The notes under the pieces: generated by a model
The model's input: the letters and a program-made list of their open reading frames with translations, nothing else
The model's database searches: none
What the model was told of the DNA's origin: nothing
From: Hyposmocoma kahamanoa
Lineage: Eukaryota; Arthropoda; Insecta; Lepidoptera; Cosmopterigidae
Direction of reading: 5' to 3'
Length of the DNA stretch: 64,000 bases
Assembly (NCBI RefSeq): GCF_003589595.1
Contig: NW_020653856.1
Span: forward strand, 53,014 to 117,013
Position numbers and translations under genes: made by a program
Part shown: positions 31,301-40,933 of the stretch, piece by piece
How positions within the stretch are numbered: the stretch's first letter is position 1
Layout of the letters: the number at the start of each line of letters is the position of its first letter

Positions 31301-32256
31301 TAATCATTGCATTGTATGTAGATGATTTTTTTATTTTTTCGAACAGTGTGGCAGAAACAAACTGCTTGAAGCAGGCTTTAAGCTCTAATTTTAAAATAAA
31401 AGATTTAGGAGAAATAAGGCAATGTTTAGGGATGAGAGTAACACTAGATAAAAAGAAAAATATTGTACATCTAGATCAAGAACAATACATAGATAAGTTG
31501 TTAAATAAATTCAATATGACAAATTGTAAAGAGGTAGATACACCTATGGAGCCTAAAATTAACTTATCTGTACCTAGAGCTGATGTTTGTGAAATTCAAT
31601 TACCATTTCAAAGACTAATTGGAAGCTTAATGTACCTATCTGTGTTAACAAGACCTGATATTGGTTATTCAGTGAGTTTTTTAAGCCAATATAATAACTG
31701 TTATGACCAGTCTCACTGGCATTATGCAAAACGAATTCTAAAATATTTAAAGAAAACTAAAAAATACTGTTTAAAATATACAGATGAGGAAACAGAACTA
31801 CTGTGTTATGTCGATACCGATTGGGCTAGTAACAACTTAGACAGAAAATCTTTTACAGGATATTGTTATAAACTTGGTGGCTCTGTTATCTCATGGCAAA
31901 CAAGAAAGCAAAAGACGGTTGCTTTATCTAGCACAGAAGCTGAGTACATGGCGATTTCCGAAGCATGTAGAGAAGCTATTTATTTAAGAAAACTTCAACC
32001 AGAAATCACTGATGCTTTGTATACTATTAAGATGTTTAATGATAGCCAAAGTGCTCAGAAATTATTATGGAATTAGATGTTACATAAGAGATCGAAGCAC
32101 ATAGATGTGCGCCATCATTTCATTAAAGATTTAGTTACTAATAACATTGTAAAAGTTGAATATTTAGAGTCGGAAAACATGCCAGCTGATCTGTTAACTA
32201 AAAGTTTGCAATCTGTAAAACATTATCACTTATTAGATAAATTAGGTATAAGATAA
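28319..32256 (+). pseudogene. Copia gag-pol polyprotein, inactivated
   Basis: The start is ATG 28319 (MSVNMLANVPKLRGRDNYDE). A TAA lies at 28424-28426 and a one-base frameshift near 28530; after that a single frame runs to TAA 32254-32256, broken by TGA 28954-28956, TGA 30061-30063 and TAG 32074-32076. Domains in order: gag (LWTKLKQMF, LLLAGLPEKY); zinc knuckle FYNCKQIGHFSTKC, first Cys lost; protease WYVDSGASFHMT; integrase HHCC (TWHRRMAHI, VVCCEGK, one Cys apparently lost) and core residues HTDICGP, RSDNGKEF and PEQNGMCER; reverse transcriptase WVFKKKYD, LDVTTAFLNG, AIYGLKQSSRAWY and YVDD; RNase H CYVDTDWA and SSTEAEY; C-terminus SKHIDVRHHF and ADLLTKSL. A normal product would form the particle and copy and integrate the element. 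Confidence 0.95.
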
Positions 32257-32358
32257 ATTATGTATAAAATTTAGCTTTAACCTTCTTTGGTTTCTGAATT
32301 TTTTCTTTGTAATAAAAAAAAAGGTTTTGATTTGTAAAATTAGAAAATATTTTGATAT

Positions 32359-32366
32359 AGTAGGGG
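32359..32366 (+). other. Polypurine tract of Copia element
   Basis: 'agtagggg' lies immediately before the 3' LTR. It is short but in the expected place for plus-strand priming. Confidence 0.55.
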
Positions 32367-32461
32367 TGTTGGAATAATATCAAAATATCCTGTGCCTGCT
32401 GTTCTATAGTCTATGACTTAAGAAATAAAAGTTTTTAGTCTGTGCTTAACGCGGTGTTTCA
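32367..32461 (+). repeat. 3' LTR of Copia element
   Basis: 95 bp, one mismatch from the 5' LTR. It is followed by ttaattattattatt, which is not the same as the left flank. Confidence 0.95.
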
Positions 32462-32595
32462 TTAATTATTATTATTGTTGTTGTTTTATTTGCTTTATTC
32501 TTCTCGGCTTCTTATTATTATTATTAATATTATTATTTCAATGCACGTCATTGTGTAAGTCAGAACTGTACGCTCCACTTCGTGTTCGCTCCACT

Positions 32596-32809
32596 GCCTC
32601 TGTGGCCGAACGGTTACCATGCGGACTGCCACGCAGAGGTCCCAGGTTCGATTCCCGGGCCGGGAGAAGTATTTTTACGGCCTACATTTATTTCTCTCGT
32701 GAGTTTGGGTGTAATTTGTGGTTGTCTATGTGTGTGTCCATGGCACCCGCGACACAGGGTTTTCCGTAGTGCGGGTCTATGTAGAGTGTGTGCGTTATTA
32801 TTATTATTA
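32596..32809 (+). mobile_element. tRNA-derived SINE, plus strand
   Basis: The head has an A box TGGCCGAACGG (32603-32613) and B box GGTTCGATTCC (32645-32655). The body, 'tatttctctcgtgagtttgg' to 'cgcgacacagggttttccgt', matches the minus-strand copy at 12918-13127. It ends in ttattattattatta. RNA polymerase III transcription from the internal boxes is expected for this type. The tRNA-Gly(GCC)-like anticodon stretch CTGCCACGC is shared. Confidence 0.9.
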
Positions 32810-32829
32810 GAATTTTTGTAATAGATTAA

Positions 32830-34145
32830 TTTCCAAAATAACGGTTCAATTGTTGTCTTTTCACTTCCACTTTCACTTTCTGCGCTACTTTAAATATATT
32901 AAAAGGCTGCATGAAAACTCTTCGTGGCTTTGATAATGATCTAATTATTATGTAGTTTAGGGGGGAATGTCGGGCGTACAGCAAATGAAATCCGAAGATA
33001 TGCAAGGAAACTGGAGGTTTATTTATACTAGTAGCAACTTTAAAATACAACACTGTGATGATCTACGGCTGCGCAGCTACGAAACCGTCTAACGAGTGGA
33101 AGCTGGTAACGTAGAGGTTTACGGCTACGCAGCTATGAAGGAAACTACAAAACTTGTCCCACAAGTGGAAGCGGGTGGCGGAGGTGCGACCTTCTAGGTA
33201 TTTCAGCAGACTAGGCTATCATGTCCCAAGAGAGAGTTCCACGAGTCGAAGTTAACTGGGAAGCGAAAAAAGACAACAAGACAAAATGTTAATCTTATAG
33301 GTTATTAAACTGGTTTCATCTCAATGCAAGATTCAACTAATTTAATTACTATGTTTGTATCTGTGGATTGTGAAGCGACATTTCAATATTTCTCGTTTTT
33401 GCTAGTAGCAAAAACAATATCTTAAAAATATTTTGTGTAAATTTTTTGAACTTGTATTTCTGAGAGATGGGAACCTGGTGGCCTGACGCACAGGCATTTT
33501 TTTGCTTAGTTTAGGCATCAGTTTCCCACAAAATTATACTTACCAAAATCTAACGTGTAAGCTGTTCCTAGCTATAATATGTATTTTGTGGAAGAGAAAA
33601 TAAACGTTATTATTATCTACTTGTCTTCAAAGAAGGCGCCTTCCAGGTCATCGTTTACACATTATTGGGCACCGTAGTTTATAGAAATAGGTATAACTTA
33701 ATTTTTGGGGCAATTATATTCTATACATTTTACTGAAAGAACATAAAATTTAGTAAGTCAAGTTTAAGTAAGATGTATCCAGTAGTCTTACGTAAAGGCA
33801 GACAAAGGTTCAAAAAACTGTACTTTTAGGTTTTGTTACTTCATATTAGTGCCATAACATTTCTTCCAAAATATTTAAAATGTACAGAATTTATTTTTTT
33901 ACTATTTTATTATAACTGTAGATAGATCGACATATGTATATAAAAATGAATATATGAACGTTTTGCTTTTTAACATCTGCGGCATGTCATGAATTGATCA
34001 TTACAACACCACGGCAAAGACCTGCCGCCGCTTGCAAGTATTAGCTGACAATCGACGGTTGAATTGTTTCTCACATTGACGACATAATTCGGATATGTGG
34101 CTGCTCGTACGGCAATAATAAATTGTACAATTATGACAATCGGCC
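32830..34145. other. No gene seen; one diverged direct repeat at 33063-33178
   Basis: AT-rich sequence. Two related units, 'ctacggctgcgcagctacga...gagtggaagctgg' (33063-33105) and 'ttacggctacgcagctatga...caagtggaagcgggtgg' (33119-33178), form an imperfect tandem. Nothing coding is recognised. Confidence 0.5.
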
Positions 34146-34149
34146 GCAA

Positions 34150-34179
34150 TGTTGGCATTCCTTGTGAGGAATGCCAACA
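34150..34179. repeat. Perfect 12-bp hairpin
   Basis: tgttggcattcc (34150-34161), a 6-base loop ttgtga, then ggaatgccaaca (34168-34179). Function unknown. Confidence 0.85.
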
Positions 34180-37100
34180 CTTATGTAGGTATGTGCGCCA
34201 TGGGCGTATCGTCTACTGACATATTATTATGCGACTACGCAATGACGACATCTTATGTTTGCAAGGTTAGAAGGCGAAGTGTCCTGAAGTACAATCATTA
34301 TGTATTCCGTGTCTGCGCTCTGTGTGGTTTTGTGTACACCGTACAAACTAATGTTTCATCGCAAAATCCCAGTTTCGTCGTCATAATGTACCTGCGACGT
34401 TCACGAGCTTTTCTTTCTTGTTAACATTTTCTGAGCGCGATTTCATTTCGGCACAATGCGCTAAGTCCCGTCTGAACAATCGCGTGTTGAACACGTGACG
34501 CGACAAAAATTAAAGGTTTATTTTATGTGAACGTCACAAAGACTTAAAGATAACCTGGAAACATTTCACATGTACGTCGTATTTGCGTATTAAGAGAAGT
34601 GACAAAAAAAAAACAATTTTTCGTCGGTAAGATAAAGGGAAATGGAAGAGCAACGCAAGTTCTTAAGTTAATGTACTGATTTCTCAAACAAGAATTTTTA
34701 TAAAGGATTATGGTTTTAACGATAAGTAATTTCACATCCGGTTGTAATGCTCACCTTTGGCTGTGGTGAGGCACAGGGACGGTTTTTCTTGACTCTATAA
34801 TACCCGCGATTTTTGTATCCGCTCTCTTTAAATATTGCGCTACTCGTCGTCTCGTACCCATTTTGAACGCTTTATATTCTTCTTAGTATGCATTTGAAAA
34901 TTGATTATATCTATATAAATTTAGGCTACGGGTTAAGTACATGTTGTGAAATAACAATTTTTTTTAACAATTTTAAGCGTTGAGTTCTAGGATTTGTAGC
35001 CATTAGCAGTTTTTTTTTCTGGATTTCCGTTCATCGCTAGTGACGATCGAAAGTCTCGGGTGAGCGAGAAGGTACCTACATCGCGCGATGACCGGCGATA
35101 GAGCTCTCGAGCATCCCTTACAAAATTAGCCGAAACGCGAACTCGTTTCGTTCATCTAATAACGTTGTTATCTCAACTTCCTTATTCTGTTCGATTTCTG
35201 CGAACGCAATAAAGGGACTGAATAAACAAGAAGCGAGCTCTTTTGAGAGCGGCGCCGGAAACGCAGAAAAAGTAAAAACACATCGACAGGAATGTCGCAA
35301 GGATTTGCATATCAAAGCGCGTCTCGCCATGGTCTCGCCCGGCGCGGCGATGGCAGCGCCACCGCGTGGCGACGCCGCGGCCCACGCGTAGGCGCCAACT
35401 ACGCTCGTTACAAAACACTTCTTTTGTGCCCATAAAATAATACCCAAAACGAGCACTGGTTTTCTCGCGTTAACGCACCCGCAATAAATCACCGCGTACG
35501 ATCCCGCGGAGATGAGTGATGCGGGCAATAATACCGACTATGTTTACACATTCGCCGGCGCTAGCGTGAACTACTTATTGCTAGTTTTTCGCCTCTCGTC
35601 GTCTGTCGTGTACCGAAGAGCGAAGTAATCCCGCGTTATGAGTGTCTGTACACAACGACGGCGCGGCGCGAGGGAATACCGCCATGCGTTGGAGGGGCCA
35701 GCGGGCCCGGGCGAACACCGTTACTTCGCCTTGTGAAATTGTAGTCAAGAAATAATGCAATAATGAACCACGGGACAGGACGCTTGCACATTAGGGAATG
35801 CTTATTAATAGAAGGGGAGCGCGATGGAGCGGGGACACAGTTCAGCGCAGCCATTTGTGAAATTTGAGGATTTGTGTCACTAAATTTATTCCACTAGGAA
35901 CACGCAAAGACTCAACCGTCTGCGAACTTTTTACTTTGCACCTTTCTTACGTTTTTTGAGTTTTCTGCACATAAACTTCGTAAAGGCAGCAAGTAATGAT
36001 ATGATTTACTTTTATTTATCATATTATTATAAATAGTTATGAATTCTTCATTGCACAAAGAAAGCATATGTCACAAAGGACACATACAATGGTGAGCTTA
36101 TCTCTAGTAGAGAGCTTATCTCTTCCAATCAACCCTAGCCGTGCCCGTGGTGTAAAAATGAAGTCTGCGGGACTAATTATTGTTGTACAGTGAATTTATT
36201 AACATTTAAATGTGAATATAATAATAATGATTTATTACAGATAAAAAATAATCCATATTTTGTTAGTATACAATCATAATTTTTATGTAACTAGTGTTAG
36301 TAACACATTGTGATTTAATTTAATGTTTATGTTAACCCAGCCAATGTTCAATTACTGCTCAAGCAGCGCACCCATATCTAAATATACATATACTATAAGA
36401 TATCTAATAGAAATTAATTCGATTGAATATTTTAAGAGTTCAAATTCCCTCAAGATATCTCGAAGAAGGTTTCTAGATAATTTAAAGTAAAAGTGCGCAC
36501 TACTTTATTAGTAGATCACAAGAGTGCTTTGAGAAACTATCTGTAGGTAGTGTTAAGAGTGATTCTTATTTCTTTTTTCAAGTAACCCTTCTAGAATGCT
36601 ACAAGACCATTTATAAAATGTAGACAGTTTATATTTAGTCTTGTCGACTGTTTTTAGATAATTTAATTAATATAGTCTGTAATAGTTTTCTTAGTAATGC
36701 TATTTTAAAACCAAAGTAACTAAAGCGTTACAAACGTAAGACGCAATTCTTTCAATACAGATTTCAAGTTAGCCATTACGCTTACAAAATAGAAACTATC
36801 AAAATTGCAACAAAATACTCGTAGATATAATATTTCACACTTTTTCGCGCAATGTTTAATCGGTTAGAAAGCACGAATTGATGTGCGACTTTAAATACAT
36901 TGTGAAAAGTGATGTAAAACCTGTCATAAAAGTAATGCACTCGCTAAATTTTAAATATTTATGTATAAAATATAAACTTAGTAAAAATACAGTTATCGAC
37001 TTTCGGGTTTAAATATATATAGAAAGCTTAAATATACAAAATAACTCACAAAACAAACCACTTCCAACAAGTACTAGGCTTCTTCAAGCTAATTTCAACT

Positions 37101-37860
37101 TAGATTTACTTTTTAAAAAGAAAAGAAATTTTTCTCAGCTACTTCATAGTCATTCTTTAAACATAAAAATGGCGATAAGAATTTAAAGCTTTTTTCAAAA
37201 CACTGTTGGGAGCATTTTGTCTATAGCTTTATCTATAGAAAAACTTTAGAATACGAAACGATTATTTTTACCTCCTTTAGTGTAGTTGATCTTGTAGAAG
37301 AACTTTCACTCCTATGAAGTTTTTATGATTGTCTACAAAACGCGATGTTTCTAAGCGACTTTCTCTTTTGACAGTATTACAAAACCTTTATAAAGTTATA
37401 GTATATAATAGTGAGCGTATTATGCAATAAAAAACTTTTCAAAACACTAGGTCAAAAACATAATTTAAGTTATCCAATTTGTTGCAAAAAACCTTATTCT
37501 GTATAATTATATGGTATATGGAATAGTATATGGAATGTGTTATATATGACTAGAAAAGTGGATAATTCCCTATCATATAAATATAAGGAATATTTTAATG
37601 GCATACCTAACTTATGTTGGAAGAAATAAAATTTTCATTACAAAATTGAGGTTATTTCTTCACGCCAACCACATTTCACACAATGATTTCGCTGTATTCT
37701 ATTGACAGACGGCACAATACACATACACAACATTGAAGTACAGTAGTTTACGCGCTCATTTCAATTGTTTTTATCACTTCAGAACACAGAATTATTTCAC
37801 AATGTTTATTTATACATCAACAAACAAAAATGCAGCTCGCGAATCACGACTATTGTATCC
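34180..37860. other. No gene seen; CpG-rich island at about 35230-35720
   Basis: Mostly AT-rich. The island at 35230-35720 ('cgcccggcgcggcgatggca' and similar) is open on the minus strand in two overlapping frames (35118-35528 and 35182-35433), neither with a domain I know. It may be a regulatory island or an unrecognised exon. The rest, to 37860, shows nothing supportable. Confidence 0.4.
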
Positions 37861-37873
37861 AGTGTTGCCAATT

Positions 37874-37958
37874 TGTGGGGAATTCCTCAAATTGTGGGGA
37901 ATTTCAACTAGATTGGGGATTTTGTGAGGATTGGTGATATGTGAGGAAAATGTGGGGA
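37874..37958 (+). repeat. Short degenerate repeat of tgtgggga
   Basis: tgtgggga-like octamers (tgtgrgga or ttggggat) occur at 37874, 37893, 37913, 37923, 37940 and 37951. Two more lie at 38591 and 38602. Spacing is 10-20 bases. Confidence 0.6.
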
Positions 37959-37959
37959 T

Positions 37960-39600
37960 TCTAACATTTTATTATTTCGTTTAATCTATCAAATGCTGAT
38001 GCATTGCTAGTTTGATAGTTACTGTTAGAAACACTGTGATGGATTATATTGACGTGTTTTTCAATATTGCACATCACTCGAATTATTAACAAGCAGCATA
38101 AATAGAATTATTATTAGAGCACTTGGTTCTGAATTGTAAAATTACCAGTCGGTGCGTGTTGAGTTCGCGATTCTTTCTCCCGCTTAGGCCGGTCCCCGGT
38201 ATGAAGCAAAACGAAATCAGCTATTGATAAACAAAGCCGAGCAGTTAATACTTCCTCACCACAACTTACCAACTCGTCAACTTTAAATGTTAAATATAGG
38301 TCGAAACTCATTGATTATTTCTAACATTAACATAGTGCACTACAAATAATCAATTTACTTAATTTTGTAAGGCAAAGAAAAATTATTTTTTTTCAAAGAC
38401 ATTACAGATTACTGTTGAATCTAATTAAAATAAATAAACGATTTAAGGTCATCTAATTTTATAATTAGTTTTATATTTTACATTCTGTTTACATTCACAG
38501 CAAATATAATAGATTATTACATTTTGAGTTTCTTAATTCTTTATTATATTTTTAAGCGATGTATTTCTAACAAATAATGAAAACTCGATATGTGGGGAAT
38601 TTGTGGGGAATATAAACTTTGCTCTCCACAAATTTGGAGATTTTAACCGTGAGTTTTGGGGATTTTGAACAATTTGTAACACATTTTTTTCGTAGATCTT
38701 CTGAATATTAAACCAAACCAAATTTATCTTCTCTCCTTGGTATTTTTTACCATTCTTGTACAAAATGTCACTTTGACGTTATAGTCTAAAAATATTTAGT
38801 AAATTAGTTGAAACTTAAGTGTTGATGTAATCTATTCTTTACACCATGCACATATATATTACCTGTTGGTGAACGATTTTTCTATAAAATCAATATCGTG
38901 AGTGGGTTCCCTTTAATTTGACATATTTTTGAAAACACCAACCCTGGCTAATTTTTCTTGTATGGTAACACAGAATATTAGTGCTGCGTACCAATTAACT
39001 CGATTTTACTTCTGTAGTCGAGCTTCATGAAAATTATCGCTTTTCTTTAATATTTCCACGTCGAACGCCGTCAAATAGTTTGCCAAGTACTGTCTGTTAA
39101 GTAAGATACGTAAACCTGGAATCGCCATGTATTCTTGCGGGTTTAGGTGATAAGATTTGGGAGCTGTATCTAGATGATTCGATAGATTGTCTGTGGCGTT
39201 GTTCGCGGGTAACATCTCTTAGGAGGAATTCGGCGGAAGCTCATTTTTTCTGTTCGACACGTCGGTGCGCAAGGTGTTCCAGATTTCCTAGATCGTCTAC
39301 AGTGATTTATCTCATTGGGGGCATGGTCCCCCAATGCCTTCTTAAATAAAATAAACTAGGAATAGCCAGATGCCGTAATTATGTAGCAACTACGCTGTCT
39401 TCGCAGCGGATCTGGTATGTAACTTTAATTTGCATCCGGTAAACTCCAGGTCAGTGACGTATAAGTGAAGTGTCCATGTGTCACTCATGTACTTTCATAA
39501 ACTCTTAGTGCAGTGTATTAGCTCTAAGTATACTTAAAGGTAATCTTCTTTGACATTGGAGGGTAGTCGCCAAGTAAACTACAAAATTTTTAGCTCTGCA
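37960..39600. other. No gene seen
   Basis: AT-rich DNA. A hairpin cattggggg...cccccaatg lies at 39313-39336. A 70-codon minus frame (39006-39215) has no family that I recognise and no supporting context. Confidence 0.4.
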
Positions 39601-39741
39601 TATTTTTTATTTAAAAAATTAGTTACCTTGAATTTATATAATTAATTTATATGCTACATACTAAAGCATAAGTAGTACTACTCGCCAACAGTGTTTACTT
39701 TCCTTTGTCACTCTCCTACATTACAAAAACAACACCACAAA

Positions 39742-40425
39742 ATGGACCAGTCAGAGATGCAATTTAACTTGGACAAAATGGCCAAAATGTTTGAAGAGAA
39801 GATGGCAGAGTTCCAAGCAGAGTTAAACCAGGCATCAACCACACGTAAGAATCCAAATAGCATTGCAGCACTTAACATAGAGTTCTTAAACTTCAAAACT
39901 TTTGTGTACAACGGCCTCACAGTGCTGCGTGCTGAGATGGAAGCTCTTCATAACAGGGTTGACAGAGTGGAGATGAGATTCCGGCGTAAGATGTTGCTAG
40001 TGCATGGCATTCCTGAGCAGCAGAACGAAGACACCTGTGCCGTCGTAGTTTCCACTTTGTCAACAAAGTGTAAAGTTCACAGCCTCTCCGCAAGCAGTAT
40101 TGCCGCTAGTTATCGGTTGGGTAAGCAGGTTCCCAGAAACACCAATCCGCGGCCCATTGTCGTCAAGTTTACTGATGCAACGGTGCGGACAGCGGTATGG
40201 AAGAGCAAAGTTGCACTAAAGGGTACAAAGGTCACTCTCTCCGAATTCCTCACAAAGTCCCGTCATGACGTTTTTGTAGCTGCGAGGCTAAAGTTTGGTG
40301 TTACAAATTGCTGGACCTTGGACGGAACGATTCATGTCAAGACACCGTATGGCAGAAGACACAGGTTGGAGACAATGTCTGGATTTCTTGCTATTTCTCC
40401 AAGTACCGCGGAAAACAAAATATAG
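39742..40425 (+). CDS. LINE ORF1: coiled coil + RNA-binding domain
   Basis: The start is placed at the ATG of MDQSEMQFNLDKMAK, because the upstream in-frame ATG at 39691 gives an unrelated 17-residue lead. It has 227 codons. Residues about 10-95 are rich in charged heptad-like positions (KMFEEKMAEFQAEL, LRAEMEALHNRVDRVEMR), suggesting a coiled coil. The RRM-like part contains MLLVHGIPEQ, SYRLGKQV and RPIVVKFTDATVR. The C-terminus includes TLSEFLTKSRHDVF. Such proteins bind element RNA and form trimers in related LINEs. The frame is intact. Confidence 0.82.
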   Translation: MDQSEMQFNLDKMAKMFEEKMAEFQAELNQASTTRKNPNSIAALNIEFLNFKTFVYNGLTVLRAEMEALHNRVDRVEMRFRRKMLLVHGIPEQQNEDTCAVVVSTLSTKCKVHSLSASSIAASYRLGKQVPRNTNPRPIVVKFTDATVRTAVWKSKVALKGTKVTLSEFLTKSRHDVFVAARLKFGVTNCWTLDGTIHVKTPYGRRHRLETMSGFLAISPSTAENKI

Positions 40426-40933
40426 GACCCTCATTTTTAGTTTAAATTTTTCTTTTATTCTCGGGGTACCTACTTAATTTTTAACTTTTTATTAATGCAA
40501 CTTTTAAGTGGTTCCGTTCGTTCATTAAGTTTTGGTTTACGTCAACTGTCACTAGCATCTTTTTTTGTACAAATTTAACGGCTTTGGCATAAAGCCCTTG
40601 TCTAACAGTGATAACGAAAATGTTCGTTCGGAAATGTGACAAATTCTGTGATCCATTTCGATTGTATTGTTACTTTTTATTGTTTTATTTTTCAAACCTA
40701 GTACTTATTATTTTGTATTTGTTGTTGTTTTGTGTATATATTTGTTAATTTTGACATTCTAAGCGATTCTCTTTCACACTGCTGGTGGGTATTATGGATA
40801 TTTTTGGTTTTATTTTTATATTTTCATTGTGTTCATATTTTCTTTTATTATTATTATTTTTTTTTTATATATTATTACTATATTATAACTATATATTGCT
40901 GAATTTATATAGGTACATATTTTATTATATTTA

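Larger units (their letters stand above)
28161..32461 (+). mobile_element. Copia (Ty1-type) LTR retrotransposon, 4.3 kb, with 95-bp LTRs
   Basis: The LTRs at 28161-28255 and 32367-32461 start TGTTGG, end TTTCA and differ at one position. A primer-binding site and a short G-rich polypurine tract adjoin them. The gag-pol order protease, integrase, reverse transcriptase, RNase H is Copia-type. Flanking pentamers (attgt and ttaat) do not match, so no target duplication is visible. Coding is inactivated by one frameshift and four stops. Confidence 0.95.

Noticed and set aside
34150..34179. Rho-independent terminator
   Set aside because: The sequence is eukaryotic and no U-run follows the hairpin.
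39006..39215. 69-residue minus-strand ORF upstream of the LINE at 39.7 kb
   Set aside because: It looks protein-like but I cannot match it to a family, and it has no partner ORF nearby.
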